This document shows, one piece after another, positions 5,105 through 12,995 of a stretch of DNA of 33,025 nt. The stretch covers positions 1 to 33,025 of the forward strand of contig JBAZFO010000013.1 of NCBI GenBank assembly GCA_041653315.1, written 5' to 3'. Every line of letters starts with the position of its first letter. Position 1 is the stretch's first letter. The position numbers and the translations under genes were made by a program. The notes below the pieces were generated by a model. It did no database searches. It had not been told where the DNA came from and saw nothing but the letters and a program-made list of their open reading frames with translations. The stretch comes from Candidatus Micrarchaeia archaeon. Its GTDB lineage: Archaea > Micrarchaeota > Micrarchaeia > Anstonellales > JAHKLY01.

Positions 5105-5470
5105 TTACTCGAATTTAAGCCCCGCTTCTTCAATCACTTTTTGGCTATACCTAATATCGTTTTGGGTTTCGTATTCTTCTTTACCACATTCTTGGCAAAC
5201 GATACAGATTTGTTCAAAGACTTGTCCGCTTAATCTGTCTTCAATCACGACGTTCGGCAGATAAGATTTGTTGTCCACACATTGCAAGGCTTCTCTAAAT
5301 GTCTCAAATTCGCCAAGAAGGGAGTCCGTGCTTTCAGCATCTTCTTTGATAATGTCTAAAGATACCATTCCATCGGTATCAGTTGTCCTTTTATACTTCT
5401 GATCATATTGGAATACCCAATACTTGTTGGGAAGCTTGCCGTCCCCAATTTGTTTCTTGTAGGTTTTCAT
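5105..5470 (-). CDS. Hypothetical protein with C-x-x-C-x-x-C cluster, first gene of the operon
   Basis: 121 aa, not recognised. It carries a short cysteine cluster C89-I-V-C92-Q-E-C95-G that could bind metal, although no second pair is visible. The N-terminus is lysine-rich (MKTYKKQIGDGKLPNKYW). GAGAGG precedes the ATG at 5470. A possible minus-strand -10 (TATTAT, 5513-5508) would give a 30-nt leader, but no good -35 is seen. As first gene of the five-gene minus-strand operon it faces the divergent control region 5471-5845. Confidence 0.6.
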   Translation of the reverse strand: MKTYKKQIGDGKLPNKYWVFQYDQKYKRTTDTDGMVSLDIIKEDAESTDSLLGEFETFREALQCVDNKSYLPNVVIEDRLSGQVFEQICIVCQECGKEEYETQNDIRYSQKVIEEAGLKFE

Positions 5471-5594
5471 CTTCTTTCCTCTCTTTTTAAAGTTTTCGCG
5501 TACAACTATAATACAAGCATAATCTGTGCCGGAAAGGGGAAAATTGTAACTTGTTGTAATTCAATATAGTAACTAAAATTGTCCTGATTCAAAG

Positions 5595-5608
5595 TGCAAT
5601 AGATTGCA
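5595..5608. promoter_or_regulatory. Palindromic operator TGCAATNNATTGCA, copy 1
   Basis: TGCAAT AG ATTGCA, a perfect 6+6 palindrome with a 2-bp centre. An identical-arm copy lies 90 bp downstream (5685-5698). It lies between the divergent operons, so it is a likely binding site for a dimeric regulator. The regulator is not identified. Confidence 0.5.
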
Positions 5609-5668
5609 TGGTATTTAAGGGGAATTAGTTGTAAGCTCATAAAAGATATTGGTTTATAAGGGGATGAA

Positions 5669-5698
5669 ATGGATTGCGCATAATTGCAATGGATTGCA
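5669..5698. promoter_or_regulatory. Palindromic operator copy 2 with an adjacent half-site
   Basis: TGCAAT GG ATTGCA at 5685-5698 is a second perfect copy of the 14-bp palindrome. Immediately before it, ATGGATTGC (5669-5677) repeats the right half. The same ATGGATTGC opens the leaderless ORF at 2165 and appears in reverse at 2218-2226. Confidence 0.5.
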
Positions 5699-5712
5699 GA
5701 ATTAAAACTACA

Positions 5713-5729
5713 GGTTGTGGTGTGTAGTA
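5713..5729 (+). promoter_or_regulatory. Upstream element shared with 2075-2091
   Basis: GGTTGTGGTGTGTAGTA matches 15 of 17 bases of the element upstream of the other leaderless promoter. Its last six bases (GTAGTA) form the left end of the long inverted repeat that follows. Confidence 0.4.
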
Positions 5730-5771
5730 AAACTGGACACAAGACGTAATGTGTGTGTCCAGAAATACTAC
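5724..5771. repeat. Long inverted repeat with TACTAC iterations
   Basis: Arms 5724-5741 and 5754-5771 match at 15 of 18 positions: GTAGTA, three mismatches (AAA on both strands), then CTGGACACA, with a 12-bp spacer. ACTACAGTAGT (5767-5777) is a second palindrome overlapping the right arm, and TACTACAC recurs at 5787-5794. This could be an operator, a replication-protein binding site, or an RNA hairpin if transcribed from upstream. Confidence 0.6.
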
Positions 5772-5795
5772 AGTAGTGTCGGAAAATACTACACT

Positions 5796-5839
5796 TTATT
5801 AAAATAGTGCTTGACAAATATATACCTAATGCATATATT
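5796..5839 (+). promoter_or_regulatory. Strong leaderless promoter of the late operon
   Basis: TTGACA (5811-5816), 17-bp spacer, TATATT (5834-5839), preceded by the AT-rich TTATTAAAAT (5796-5805). The next ATG (5846) lies 7 nt after the -10, so transcription should start at the A of the start codon. It is the best consensus promoter in the window and reads into the packaging genes. Confidence 0.75.
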
Positions 5840-5845
5840 GTTCCC

Positions 5846-6034
5846 ATGCAAGAGCATCCTGTTGATTGCTTTGATTTTGTACTTAACCCCAAGAAACATA
5901 TTAAGATACGTAGAAATAAATTATCCGATGCTGATAAGATGTTGGATGATTTTTATTTAGGGAATGAAGTTTATGAACGTTCGGATTGCAAAAAGAATGC
6001 AACGGATAGTGAAGCGCAACAAGAGATTAACTGA
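5846..6034 (+). CDS. Leaderless small protein, first gene of the late operon
   Basis: 62 aa starting at the ATG at 5846, which coincides with the predicted transcription start. The upstream in-frame start at 5807 would lie within the promoter and is rejected. The sequence is highly charged: VLNPKKHIKIRRNKL near the N-terminus, then an acidic middle (DADKMLDDF). No domain recognised. A small DNA-binding or regulatory role would fit its place but is not shown. It overlaps a 44-aa ORF in another frame (5973-6107). Confidence 0.5.
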   Translation: MQEHPVDCFDFVLNPKKHIKIRRNKLSDADKMLDDFYLGNEVYERSDCKKNATDSEAQQEIN

Positions 6035-6107
6035 TGTTTTGTTAACCACAAAAGAATTAGTGGAACTATATGCACGGCAACAGTTCGGAAATAAAAAAGA
6101 TAATTGA
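5973..6107 (+). CDS. Possible small basic protein overlapping two neighbours
   Basis: 44 aa, too short for standard ORF calling. It begins MNVRIAKRMQRIVKRNKRL and continues as a helix (TTKELVELYARQQFG). Strongly basic at the N-terminus, which suggests nucleic-acid binding. It overlaps the end of the 62-aa gene and the start of the terminase small subunit gene, bridging the gap between them. The ribosome binding site (AGGG, about 12 nt upstream) is far away, so the call is uncertain. Confidence 0.35.
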   Translation: MNVRIAKRMQRIVKRNKRLTDVLLTTKELVELYARQQFGNKKDN

Positions 6108-6708
6108 TTGGGCTGTCAATAAGGCGGACAATCCTGCCAATATGGCAGAAGAATTTGCTGAAAAAGCACTACAATTGGCTAATTCCATACCAGAAGATTA
6201 CGGTAGTCTTAACGTGCGCAAGGTTTTAGCTTGCCAAATTCTTGACCCGACTAATGAATTGAGTATTGTAAATAAATGCGGATTACTCGATATGCCGCGA
6301 CAAGCTTGGTATGATACGATATATCGCCCGGACTATGCGCCTCTCGCCGTACGTCTCGCGCTATTGCTCAAGGGTTCGCATGCCCTGACCATCACCCAAC
6401 GCTTTCTGGACAACGCCCTGTACGCGGATAAAGACAAGCAATACGGCGACCGTGTATGTCAAATCAAATATCTGAACGATATGGGTATCATACGTGACAC
6501 GCCCGATGCCACGTTTGCTGTATCAGTTGAAGTAACAGAACAGCAACGGCTTGACAATCAGCAGGCTGGGCTCAATAGGTTTGGGTTTATGGTTAAGACT
6601 CATAAAACTGACCGGTTGGTCGAAGATTGTGGCGAGCAAGGTAGCTCGTCCTGTGGCGAGAGCGGGGGTATATCGCCTGTGGACAATGAACCTGACATTC
6701 AAAAATAG
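6070..6708 (+). CDS. terS: Terminase small subunit-like DNA-packaging protein
   Basis: 212 aa, 5 nt before the large terminase gene. Residues 50-95 contain a helix-turn-helix-like stretch: KVLACQILDPTNELSIVNKCG then LLDMPRQAWYDTIYRPDYAPLAV, where W-Y-D-T-I-Y-R-P-D-Y matches the W-Y-x-W-x-x-x-P-x-F pattern of small terminases. The C-terminal 40 residues are low-complexity (SSSCGESGGIS), probably a flexible tail contacting the large subunit. The gene has only a weak ribosome binding site (GGA). Role: recognise phage DNA and deliver it to the motor. The call rests mainly on position and the HTH pattern. Confidence 0.65.
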   Translation: MHGNSSEIKKIIDWAVNKADNPANMAEEFAEKALQLANSIPEDYGSLNVRKVLACQILDPTNELSIVNKCGLLDMPRQAWYDTIYRPDYAPLAVRLALLLKGSHALTITQRFLDNALYADKDKQYGDRVCQIKYLNDMGIIRDTPDATFAVSVEVTEQQRLDNQQAGLNRFGFMVKTHKTDRLVEDCGEQGSSSCGESGGISPVDNEPDIQK

Positions 6709-6713
6709 GAATT

Positions 6714-8408
6714 ATGCCTAAGCGGGTAGCAATCAAGCCTCGTCATCGTGATGGTCGTCGTCCGGCTAATCGTACTTACGCATGGAAGAAGGCTCATGGT
6801 TTGTTCAAAGACCGGACACCAAAGAACCCACGTAAGCCCAAGGTAGTCGAGCCCGTCTTAGAGCCTCAAGAAGACGTTGTGCCTGTTCAGGCTCCCGATA
6901 TACCCATCCCCGTAGAAAAACCCGTTGTAGAGTCTCCTATGAAGCCAAGTGAGGTTCTGGGTGATGGGTTGCATAAGCTTGATGTCTCTCCGCTGGTTTT
7001 GTTTATAATCACGTATTTAGCTGCTCGTCATTTACCGGTTGATTGTGCTAAGGTTCATTTGACGTTATGTGATGCTTTGAGCAAGTTAGGTGGATCTTCC
7101 AAGATGGCGATTGATTTGGCGCGTGGTTTTGCTAAGTCTACGTATGCCAGCAAGTTTTGGCCGTTGTATTTGATTATGGAGGGTAAGTATCCTGAGATTC
7201 AGATGATAGGTCAGACGGGTGGTTCGGCTGGTGTAGCGACGAGGAACCTGACTTGGATTAAGAATGAGTTAGAGACTAACTTATTGTTACAGAGCGACTA
7301 CAAGTTCAAGCGGGGTCGGGCGTGGGGTCAAGACCACATACAGGTTATCAGGTCTGATGGAAGCAAGGTAGACGTCTATTCGCGTGGTAAGGGTTGCGCT
7401 ATTCGAGGTTCACGCGGTATTATCATTTGTGATGACTTGCAAGACCAGACGGACGTGGAGAGCGAAACGGTTTTAGCGGCCGATGAATTATGGTTCTTTT
7501 CTGACGTAGTGCCTATTTTGGTTCCGGGTCAACCGTTGGTTATGATAGGTTCGGCGTTGTCTCCCTTAAGTTTACTATCTAAGTGTAAGGTACACCCACA
7601 GTTTCATGTGTTGGAGTTCCCGGCGTTAGACGATACTGGTCGGTCGATTTGGGAACAAGGTCGCTCAACGGAGTGGTTGTTAGAGCAAAAGGCGTTGATG
7701 GGTGATGACTTGTTTAACGCCAACTATATGTGTAAACCGCTGGTTTCGGGTAATCCCGTCTTTAGGCGTGAGTGGTTTAGATATTACGAAAAGGGAACGG
7801 CGTTTTACGATAAGTTACGGGCTAATGGATTACATACGATTGTTGCAATGGATGCGGCCTTTTCATTACGTAAGGGGGCGGACTATACGGCTGTCGTAAC
7901 GCTGGGAATGACAAGAGAGACTAATCCGAGAGCTTACGTCATGGATGTTTTCCGGGGTCAGGTCACAATACCCTCAGCGGCAGAATGGTTGTTTGGTCAA
8001 GCGGCGCAATACAATGCCAATCTTGTGTTTATAGAAACAGATAAGGTAAACCCACCCGAAGACAACGATGTCATGTTACTTGAGTTCAAGCGGGTGATGG
8101 AACAACATGGCCGGAGATTCACGTTGGACTGGGAACATCCAAAACAGGATAAGGTTAATCGTGCTTTTTCGGTACAGGGAATGTTCCAGTCGGGACGGGT
8201 GTTCTTTGATAAGAACGACAAGAACCAGATTATGTTGATGAACGAATTAGAGATGTTCACGGGTGATAAGAAGTATCATGACGATATGGTAGATGCTATT
8301 GTTCACGGTTTGAGACGAGGATTGGTAGCTAAGGGCAAGAGTGCTAAACCGTTATATAATCCAGATTCGCGGCGTGGTTTCCAAGATGAATTTACAGGGT
8401 GGGGATGA
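6714..8408 (+). CDS. terL: Terminase large subunit (packaging ATPase/nuclease)
   Basis: 564 aa. After a basic, proline-rich N-terminus (1-75) comes the ATPase domain, with a Walker A-like motif ARGFAKST at 136-143 and Walker B IIICDD at about 236-241. The RNase H-like nuclease follows: first acidic residue D380 in VAMDAAF, then E441 in VFIETD, and the YHDDMVDAIVHGLR motif at 521-534 supplying the last aspartates. The domain order and length fit phage large terminases. AGGA lies 4 nt upstream of the ATG. It drives genome translocation into the prohead through the portal and cuts the concatemer. The stop overlaps the next start (ATGA). Confidence 0.95.
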   Translation: MPKRVAIKPRHRDGRRPANRTYAWKKAHGLFKDRTPKNPRKPKVVEPVLEPQEDVVPVQAPDIPIPVEKPVVESPMKPSEVLGDGLHKLDVSPLVLFIITYLAARHLPVDCAKVHLTLCDALSKLGGSSKMAIDLARGFAKSTYASKFWPLYLIMEGKYPEIQMIGQTGGSAGVATRNLTWIKNELETNLLLQSDYKFKRGRAWGQDHIQVIRSDGSKVDVYSRGKGCAIRGSRGIIICDDLQDQTDVESETVLAADELWFFSDVVPILVPGQPLVMIGSALSPLSLLSKCKVHPQFHVLEFPALDDTGRSIWEQGRSTEWLLEQKALMGDDLFNANYMCKPLVSGNPVFRREWFRYYEKGTAFYDKLRANGLHTIVAMDAAFSLRKGADYTAVVTLGMTRETNPRAYVMDVFRGQVTIPSAAEWLFGQAAQYNANLVFIETDKVNPPEDNDVMLLEFKRVMEQHGRRFTLDWEHPKQDKVNRAFSVQGMFQSGRVFFDKNDKNQIMLMNELEMFTGDKKYHDDMVDAIVHGLRRGLVAKGKSAKPLYNPDSRRGFQDEFTGWG

Positions 8409-8656
8409 TGGTTGATAGTGTATATATTACAGGTAAATATCATTCCGCCTCGAACACATATCCTTCTGTCGGATGGATTGAAATATCTGTCAGTATGGAT
8501 TTGCTGGAGACACTTAAGGGACATGCCTATCGAATCGTTGACGTTATCGGGTTAGACAAATGTAATAACTCCGCAGAGTCATTTGATCTCGAAAATAACC
8601 ATGATAACGGTAAGGCTATTGAAATCAAATTGGAGGTTATGGACAATGACCGATAA
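8405..8656 (+). CDS. Small hypothetical protein between terminase and portal
   Basis: 83 aa. The ATG at 8405 overlaps the terminase stop (ATGA), with GGTGGGG upstream. Predicted mostly beta (VDSVYITGKYHSA, GWIEISVSMDL, KAIEIKLEVMDNDR) with one short helix. No cysteine motif, signal or membrane segment. It ends just after the next gene begins. Translationally coupled to its neighbours, so co-expressed with packaging genes. Not recognised. Confidence 0.6.
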   Translation: MMVDSVYITGKYHSASNTYPSVGWIEISVSMDLLETLKGHAYRIVDVIGLDKCNNSAESFDLENNHDNGKAIEIKLEVMDNDR

Positions 8657-8873
8657 AGAGATACATGAGTTGGCACGGGATAGAGCAGTAAAATGGGCGT
8701 ACGATGAGGTATCTCGTGGTCGGTCTGTTGAAAAATGCGTTCTTGCTATGGTATATCAGTTAGAACGAGCGGAACTTGAGGGTAATCCGATTCCTCCAAC
8801 CAAATTTATTCGTGATTCGTTTGAAGTAAGGACAGAAGTGCTGATGGTGGCAGGTGGGGGTGATGGTGTTTAA
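8646..8873 (+). CDS. Small helical hypothetical protein
   Basis: 75 aa from the ATG at 8646, 9 nt after GGAGG. A longer in-frame start at 8583 lies inside the preceding gene without a binding site. The sequence is helical and charged (DKEIHELARDRAVKWAYDEV, then CVLAMVYQLERAELEG) and ends in a glycine-rich tail VAGGGDGV. It overlaps both neighbours by about 11 nt. Not recognised. It lies between terminase and portal, a place where phages often keep small accessory genes. Confidence 0.6.
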   Translation: MTDKEIHELARDRAVKWAYDEVSRGRSVEKCVLAMVYQLERAELEGNPIPPTKFIRDSFEVRTEVLMVAGGGDGV

Positions 8874-9048
8874 ATCCCCAGCAACATCCCAAGCACAAGG
8901 TACTACAATTTCCGTGCCAAGTCAAGAACTATTTTTCGGTGCGGCTGTAACTCGTTGCGAGAGAATGAGAAAAAATTGTGTCGAAAACAGTCTCCGACAA
9001 AATAGGTCGGAGATTATTGAGATATTGAGTCCAGAAGGTGTTTCCTGA
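8863..9048 (+). CDS. Small hypothetical protein before the portal gene
   Basis: 61 aa from the ATG at 8863, with GGTGGGGG upstream. It overlaps the previous gene's end. The sequence starts MVFKSPATSQAQGTTISVPS and continues with a charged helix (CERMRKNCVENSLRQNRSEII). Two cysteines without metal spacing. Not recognised. The 103 bp after it (9049-9151) contain no gene, only a 15-bp repeat copy and the portal's ribosome binding site. Confidence 0.5.
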   Translation: MVFKSPATSQAQGTTISVPSQELFFGAAVTRCERMRKNCVENSLRQNRSEIIEILSPEGVS

Positions 9049-9149
9049 ATCTGATTAGTAATAGCAATGAGTTACGATATTTACTTAATGTAATACTTTA
9101 AATATGGTTTTTCTGAGTATGTGGGACAATGAGTTAGGTCGGAGATTAT
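9003..9149 (+). repeat. Paired 15-bp direct repeat before the portal gene
   Basis: TAGGTCGGAGATTAT occurs at 9003-9017, inside the end of the preceding gene, and again at 9135-9149, where its GGAG is the ribosome binding site of the portal gene. The 132-bp spacing suggests a small duplication or rearrangement scar. Confidence 0.6.
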
Positions 9150-9151
9150 AA

Positions 9152-11098
9152 GTGGAATCAGTAAATTTGAATTGGGAAGAACGGGCTAAGAAGCGCGTCC
9201 TTGAGGATTTTGGGCGAGCGGAAACATTCTTGCGTCCGATACATCAGGGATGGTTATCTAATTATGAACATTATCGGTCAGGGCAGACTAATCAGGGTTT
9301 GACGGAGCGTAGGTCAGACCATTTATTCCCCGTCCCCTTTACTACCGAGCAAGTAGATACTTTCTGTGCTATGATGAACGATAAACTGTTTCATATGGGT
9401 TCGCCGTGTACGATATACCCACGTGAAGACACCGACAAGGCCGATGCTGATGCCAAACAATCTATGTTTGACTATCACGACGAGATAGATGATGTCGAGA
9501 TGAAGATTCGCTCCAGTACCAAAGATGGGGCATTATATGGAATTTTACCCGTTAAGGTTGATTATCAAGAACGTAAGCGTAGTGAAGTCGTAATGATTCC
9601 ACGACCCGTTACCGACGAAATGGGGCAACCGATTCTTGACCCCACCGGTATGCCGGTAATGACAAGGGAGCCGAGAGTGGTCGAAGTCCCTGAATTTATG
9701 GGGGCTGCCGTTACTAAATTAGACCCCTTCGATACCTTCTTTGTCCCGGAAAAAACCGCACATGGCGATGGACATCCGATAATTATTCGTACTCGCAGAC
9801 GTATTACCGAATTTACCGATAAGTATTTCTTTAACCAAGACAAGATTGCAAAAAAGGCTTCTTCGGCCAGTGCCGGTATTGGGTCTGATGATAGTTTACG
9901 TGAACGTCGCAAGTTAGCCGGTCAATCGATTGACAATGAGTTCTTCAAAGACCATTGTATTTATCTTGAGTGGCAAGGTTATTATGACCCCGGTGAAGGA
10001 TTACAGTCGGCTGATGGTGAGAAGATGGAACCGGGACATTATGTCATTGGTGTTGTTACTGGCATACAATACGAAGACACCCTTGTCCGATTTGATAGAG
10101 ACCCCTTAAAACTCGGAAAAGAAAATATCATCGTTGGGAACATTGAAAAGGATGACGGTTCATTTATCGGTTATTCTCTTATTGATAAATTTCATGCACT
10201 ACAACACGCACAAGATACTATAACAGGAATGTTGATAGCCAATCTCAAGCAACAAGTTAAGAGACCAAAGGTCGTTAATAGTGAAGCTATTAAAATTCCC
10301 TCACAGTTGAATACTGCCGTTGATGAAACCATTGAAGTTGATTGTCCCGAAGATGTTCAGCGTGCGGTTTTTTATCCTGCCGTACCCAATATGTCGCCGG
10401 ATATTTATCAGGGATTGGCTATTTTCCGTCGTATGGGACAAAATGCTACGCGGATACATGATACCGCAGAAGGTGGTGCCCAACAGGGGGTGGAAACCTT
10501 TGGTGAGGCGCAGATTCTTACTGGCGCAACCAATATGGCTATCAACAGCTATCTCAAGGTGGTTGAAGGTTCACTTATAAAACCACTATACGACATGAGA
10601 AATACTATCAATAGTTATTTCCTCGATGAGGAATATGTTATTCGTGTCGTTGGCGAGAAGGGGCTTGAGTGGCGTAAGATTGAACCGGGTCAGATACGGG
10701 CATCGGTCGACTTTGTTTGTGAAGCATCAAGCCGCGAGATGGAACGTGGTGTTGTTGCCCAACAGATATTGCAAAGCTTGAAACCTATTACTGAACTTGT
10801 TCCTATTTGCCAAATGTTGGGATTGCCATTACCACGACCGGATATTTTAATGAGTAAATTGCTCGAACAATGGACATGGAGTCAAGCCCAAATTGTTAAG
10901 ATTCTGCCATCGACGATGGTTTCGTCTGAGCAGTTACAACAGATGATGCAGTTACAACAGATGATGGGTGGTGGAGTGCAACAGATGCCTACCAATAATC
11001 AAGGTGGTAGTGGCATGGAATTACCACAACCACGCAATCAAGAAGAATTAAACGCTTCCATGCAGGGGCGCAATAGAACACAGGCGGGGAGGATATAA
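9152..11098 (+). CDS. Portal protein (podovirus type)
   Basis: 648 aa, GTG start 7 nt after GGAG. The N-terminus (WEERAKKRVLEDFGRAETFL), the central GYSLIDKFHALQHAQDTITG-type segment followed by ANLKQQVKRPKVV (about 330-370), and the C-terminal helical region resemble podovirus portal proteins. The last 60 residues are rich in Q and M (QLQQMMQLQQMMGGG). Length is within the usual range for these portals. It would form the dodecameric ring at the capsid vertex through which the terminase packs DNA, and anchor the tail adaptors encoded downstream. Its stop overlaps the next start (TAATG). Confidence 0.85.
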   Translation: MESVNLNWEERAKKRVLEDFGRAETFLRPIHQGWLSNYEHYRSGQTNQGLTERRSDHLFPVPFTTEQVDTFCAMMNDKLFHMGSPCTIYPREDTDKADADAKQSMFDYHDEIDDVEMKIRSSTKDGALYGILPVKVDYQERKRSEVVMIPRPVTDEMGQPILDPTGMPVMTREPRVVEVPEFMGAAVTKLDPFDTFFVPEKTAHGDGHPIIIRTRRRITEFTDKYFFNQDKIAKKASSASAGIGSDDSLRERRKLAGQSIDNEFFKDHCIYLEWQGYYDPGEGLQSADGEKMEPGHYVIGVVTGIQYEDTLVRFDRDPLKLGKENIIVGNIEKDDGSFIGYSLIDKFHALQHAQDTITGMLIANLKQQVKRPKVVNSEAIKIPSQLNTAVDETIEVDCPEDVQRAVFYPAVPNMSPDIYQGLAIFRRMGQNATRIHDTAEGGAQQGVETFGEAQILTGATNMAINSYLKVVEGSLIKPLYDMRNTINSYFLDEEYVIRVVGEKGLEWRKIEPGQIRASVDFVCEASSREMERGVVAQQILQSLKPITELVPICQMLGLPLPRPDILMSKLLEQWTWSQAQIVKILPSTMVSSEQLQQMMQLQQMMGGGVQQMPTNNQGGSGMELPQPRNQEELNASMQGRNRTQAGRI

Positions 11099-11316
11099 TG
11101 GGACTACCCATGTCCAGTTATTCACCCCTTGATATAAAATGTCCAAAATGTGGTGGGGATAACCTTAAGCGGTTTTTATATGGACGAGACCTTAGCGAAA
11201 ATCTGGTATCATTTTCATTAGATTCTGGTGTTATGATGACTTACGTTTGTCGAGACTGTGGAGTACCGTTTAATTTGTCGGAAGTTAGAAATAGTCTGAT
11301 AGGTGATTGGGAATGA
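11098..11316 (+). CDS. Small zinc-ribbon protein after the portal
   Basis: 72 aa with cysteine pairs C15-P-K-C18-G-G and C51-R-D-C54-G, the spacing of a zinc ribbon. The segment between them is beta-like. The start overlaps the portal stop (TAATG), and its own stop overlaps the next gene (ATGA), so it is coupled on both sides. A role in transcription or assembly control is possible. No specific family recognised. Confidence 0.65.
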   Translation: MGLPMSSYSPLDIKCPKCGGDNLKRFLYGRDLSENLVSFSLDSGVMMTYVCRDCGVPFNLSEVRNSLIGDWE

Positions 11317-12146
11317 TTCTGACCTGTCTCATACTTGCCGCCGTTTTGCTTTATACGGAAGAGCGCATAACCAGATTCAATCTTGGTACGTGGTTTAATG
11401 GATTCGGGTCGTTAGATTCGGTGTGCAGTGGAACGTCCGTTCAGCCGATGCAATATCGGGTATTGATTCCATGGTTGTACCGGTATCTGCCATTTCCACC
11501 GAGTCTTCGTCTGTATATGTTTATTAAATATATCGGGATGGTGCTGGCCTTGTATGGAATAGGTGCGTTTTCTTTGACGTTGGGGATACCGTGGCAGTTC
11601 TCGGTGTTTCTATTATGTGCCATATTACCGATAACATTTTTCTTTGATTACACGGATTGTTACTATGAATTTGCATTTTTATGTTTAGCGTGGTCTTTGG
11701 GACAGCAGGATGTATCCATGTTGTGTGCGATTGCATTATTGGCATCGCTCAACAGAGAAACCGGGGTCTTTATACCATTGGGTTGCTATTTTCTTGGGTT
11801 GGGGGTATGGCAGTCTATTAGTGTTTTGATATGCTCATTATGCGGACTTGCCATCCCAAGATTGGTATATGGGAAAAGACCCCGGTATTGTTCGTTATCG
11901 CAGATTAAGGAGAATATAAAAGTCATCATGGCGAGAAAGTGCATAACTGAATACCTTTTAGCCTTGACGATATTTGTCGCATATGTTACGGTCGGGATTG
12001 TATCTCATCCATCAAGAGAGTTAATGAATCTTTATTGGTTGATGGGTGGTTTCGGGTTGTTAATGTTGATACCGTCGCGGTGGAATGAAGTGAGAGTGTT
12101 CATGCCAATGTTGGCGGTTTTGATACCGATGTTCTGGTTTGTCTAA
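11313..12146 (+). CDS. Polytopic membrane protein, GT-C glycosyltransferase-like
   Basis: 277 aa from the ATG at 11313 (ATGA overlap). A TTG two codons earlier is less likely. About seven to nine hydrophobic segments: residues 1-17, 60-85, 90-112, 118-130, 135-160, 165-185 and two near the C-terminus. The motif M-Q-Y-R-V-L-I-P-W-L before the second membrane segment, an acidic loop FDYTDCYYEF, and SLNRETGVF in a later segment recall integral-membrane sugar transferases of the GT-C type, where a loop aspartate is catalytic and an N-R-E-x-x motif recurs. At 277 aa it is shorter than typical GT-C enzymes (over 400). Its place between portal and scaffold is unusual. Alternative: a membrane protein of unrelated function. 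Confidence 0.6.
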   Translation: MILTCLILAAVLLYTEERITRFNLGTWFNGFGSLDSVCSGTSVQPMQYRVLIPWLYRYLPFPPSLRLYMFIKYIGMVLALYGIGAFSLTLGIPWQFSVFLLCAILPITFFFDYTDCYYEFAFLCLAWSLGQQDVSMLCAIALLASLNRETGVFIPLGCYFLGLGVWQSISVLICSLCGLAIPRLVYGKRPRYCSLSQIKENIKVIMARKCITEYLLALTIFVAYVTVGIVSHPSRELMNLYWLMGGFGLLMLIPSRWNEVRVFMPMLAVLIPMFWFV

Positions 12147-12161
12147 TTGGGGGGCGTTAAA

Positions 12162-12995
12162 TTGAAGAAGTTTCTATTTCTACTATTGATGGTGTTGGTT
12201 TCTGGGGCGTTTGCGGATGATGCCATTCATCGAATCGAAACCTTTAATATGGTTATCACCGATGCAGGTGATACGGCAATGAATATGGCGATTACACCAT
12301 TGGCGGTTGGTACGGGAGCGTATAATTCATATGCTTTTACGGACACTTTCCTAACTAATGCCGATAAGGATACGGCAGAGATTGTCTGGACTTCTCCGGC
12401 TACCGGCACAACCGTTGCTATGATTTGTGACTCGATGGTTAAGTATATTAATGCGGGAACTTGTGGTACCTATTTAACAGCAGAAGATTCGACTACCTAT
12501 TTTAAGATAACATCAGACCGTAAGGGGTTGTCATTTAAGATTCTGTCTACCGCTGACACCGTTTTGACCAACGATACCGCAACTGCAGTTCCCAATAAAA
12601 CTTCATGGGGAACAACGGTCGATACTTTACCAGTAACTAATGATTTGCTTGATTATGATGGTCTATATGGTCGAGTAATTATTAGAAACCCATTAGCCTC
12701 GTCTGGGTATACATCCAGTTCGGTTGGTTCGGGCAATGCTGATTCTTGTACGGTGGTTTTGGTTTCGGCGATGTCGTCTGGACAATCGGGCACATATTCT
12801 AAGCATCTTGATTCTAATGCGATTGCCGCCCTACCATGTTCCCTAAAGGTCTCACGACCATATGTGGCGGCTAACGATAGTTTGTTTTTGGAACAACTGT
12901 TCTTGATTATTACAGTCAAGGATACTATGACCTACCCCAATGGAAGAGTTATTCCTTGTGATGTAGTGGGAGACTGGAAACTCATTGAACATTGA
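12162..12995 (+). CDS. Signal-peptide-bearing protein of the head module
   Basis: 277 aa, starting at the TTG at 12162 with GGGGGG upstream. An earlier in-frame TTG (12147) lies within that binding site. Residues 1-18 (MKKFLFLLLMVLVSGAFA) read as a complete Sec signal peptide with an A-F-A cleavage site before DDAI. The mature part is rich in T, S, D and V, predicted beta, with phrases such as STADTVLTNDTATAV. This resembles exported beta-sandwich or decoration proteins. The family is not recognised. It lies between the membrane glycosyltransferase-like gene and the scaffold, where a head decoration or vertex protein might be expected. Two cysteine-containing segments could form disulfides after export. 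Confidence 0.7.
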   Translation: MKKFLFLLLMVLVSGAFADDAIHRIETFNMVITDAGDTAMNMAITPLAVGTGAYNSYAFTDTFLTNADKDTAEIVWTSPATGTTVAMICDSMVKYINAGTCGTYLTAEDSTTYFKITSDRKGLSFKILSTADTVLTNDTATAVPNKTSWGTTVDTLPVTNDLLDYDGLYGRVIIRNPLASSGYTSSSVGSGNADSCTVVLVSAMSSGQSGTYSKHLDSNAIAALPCSLKVSRPYVAANDSLFLEQLFLIITVKDTMTYPNGRVIPCDVVGDWKLIEH

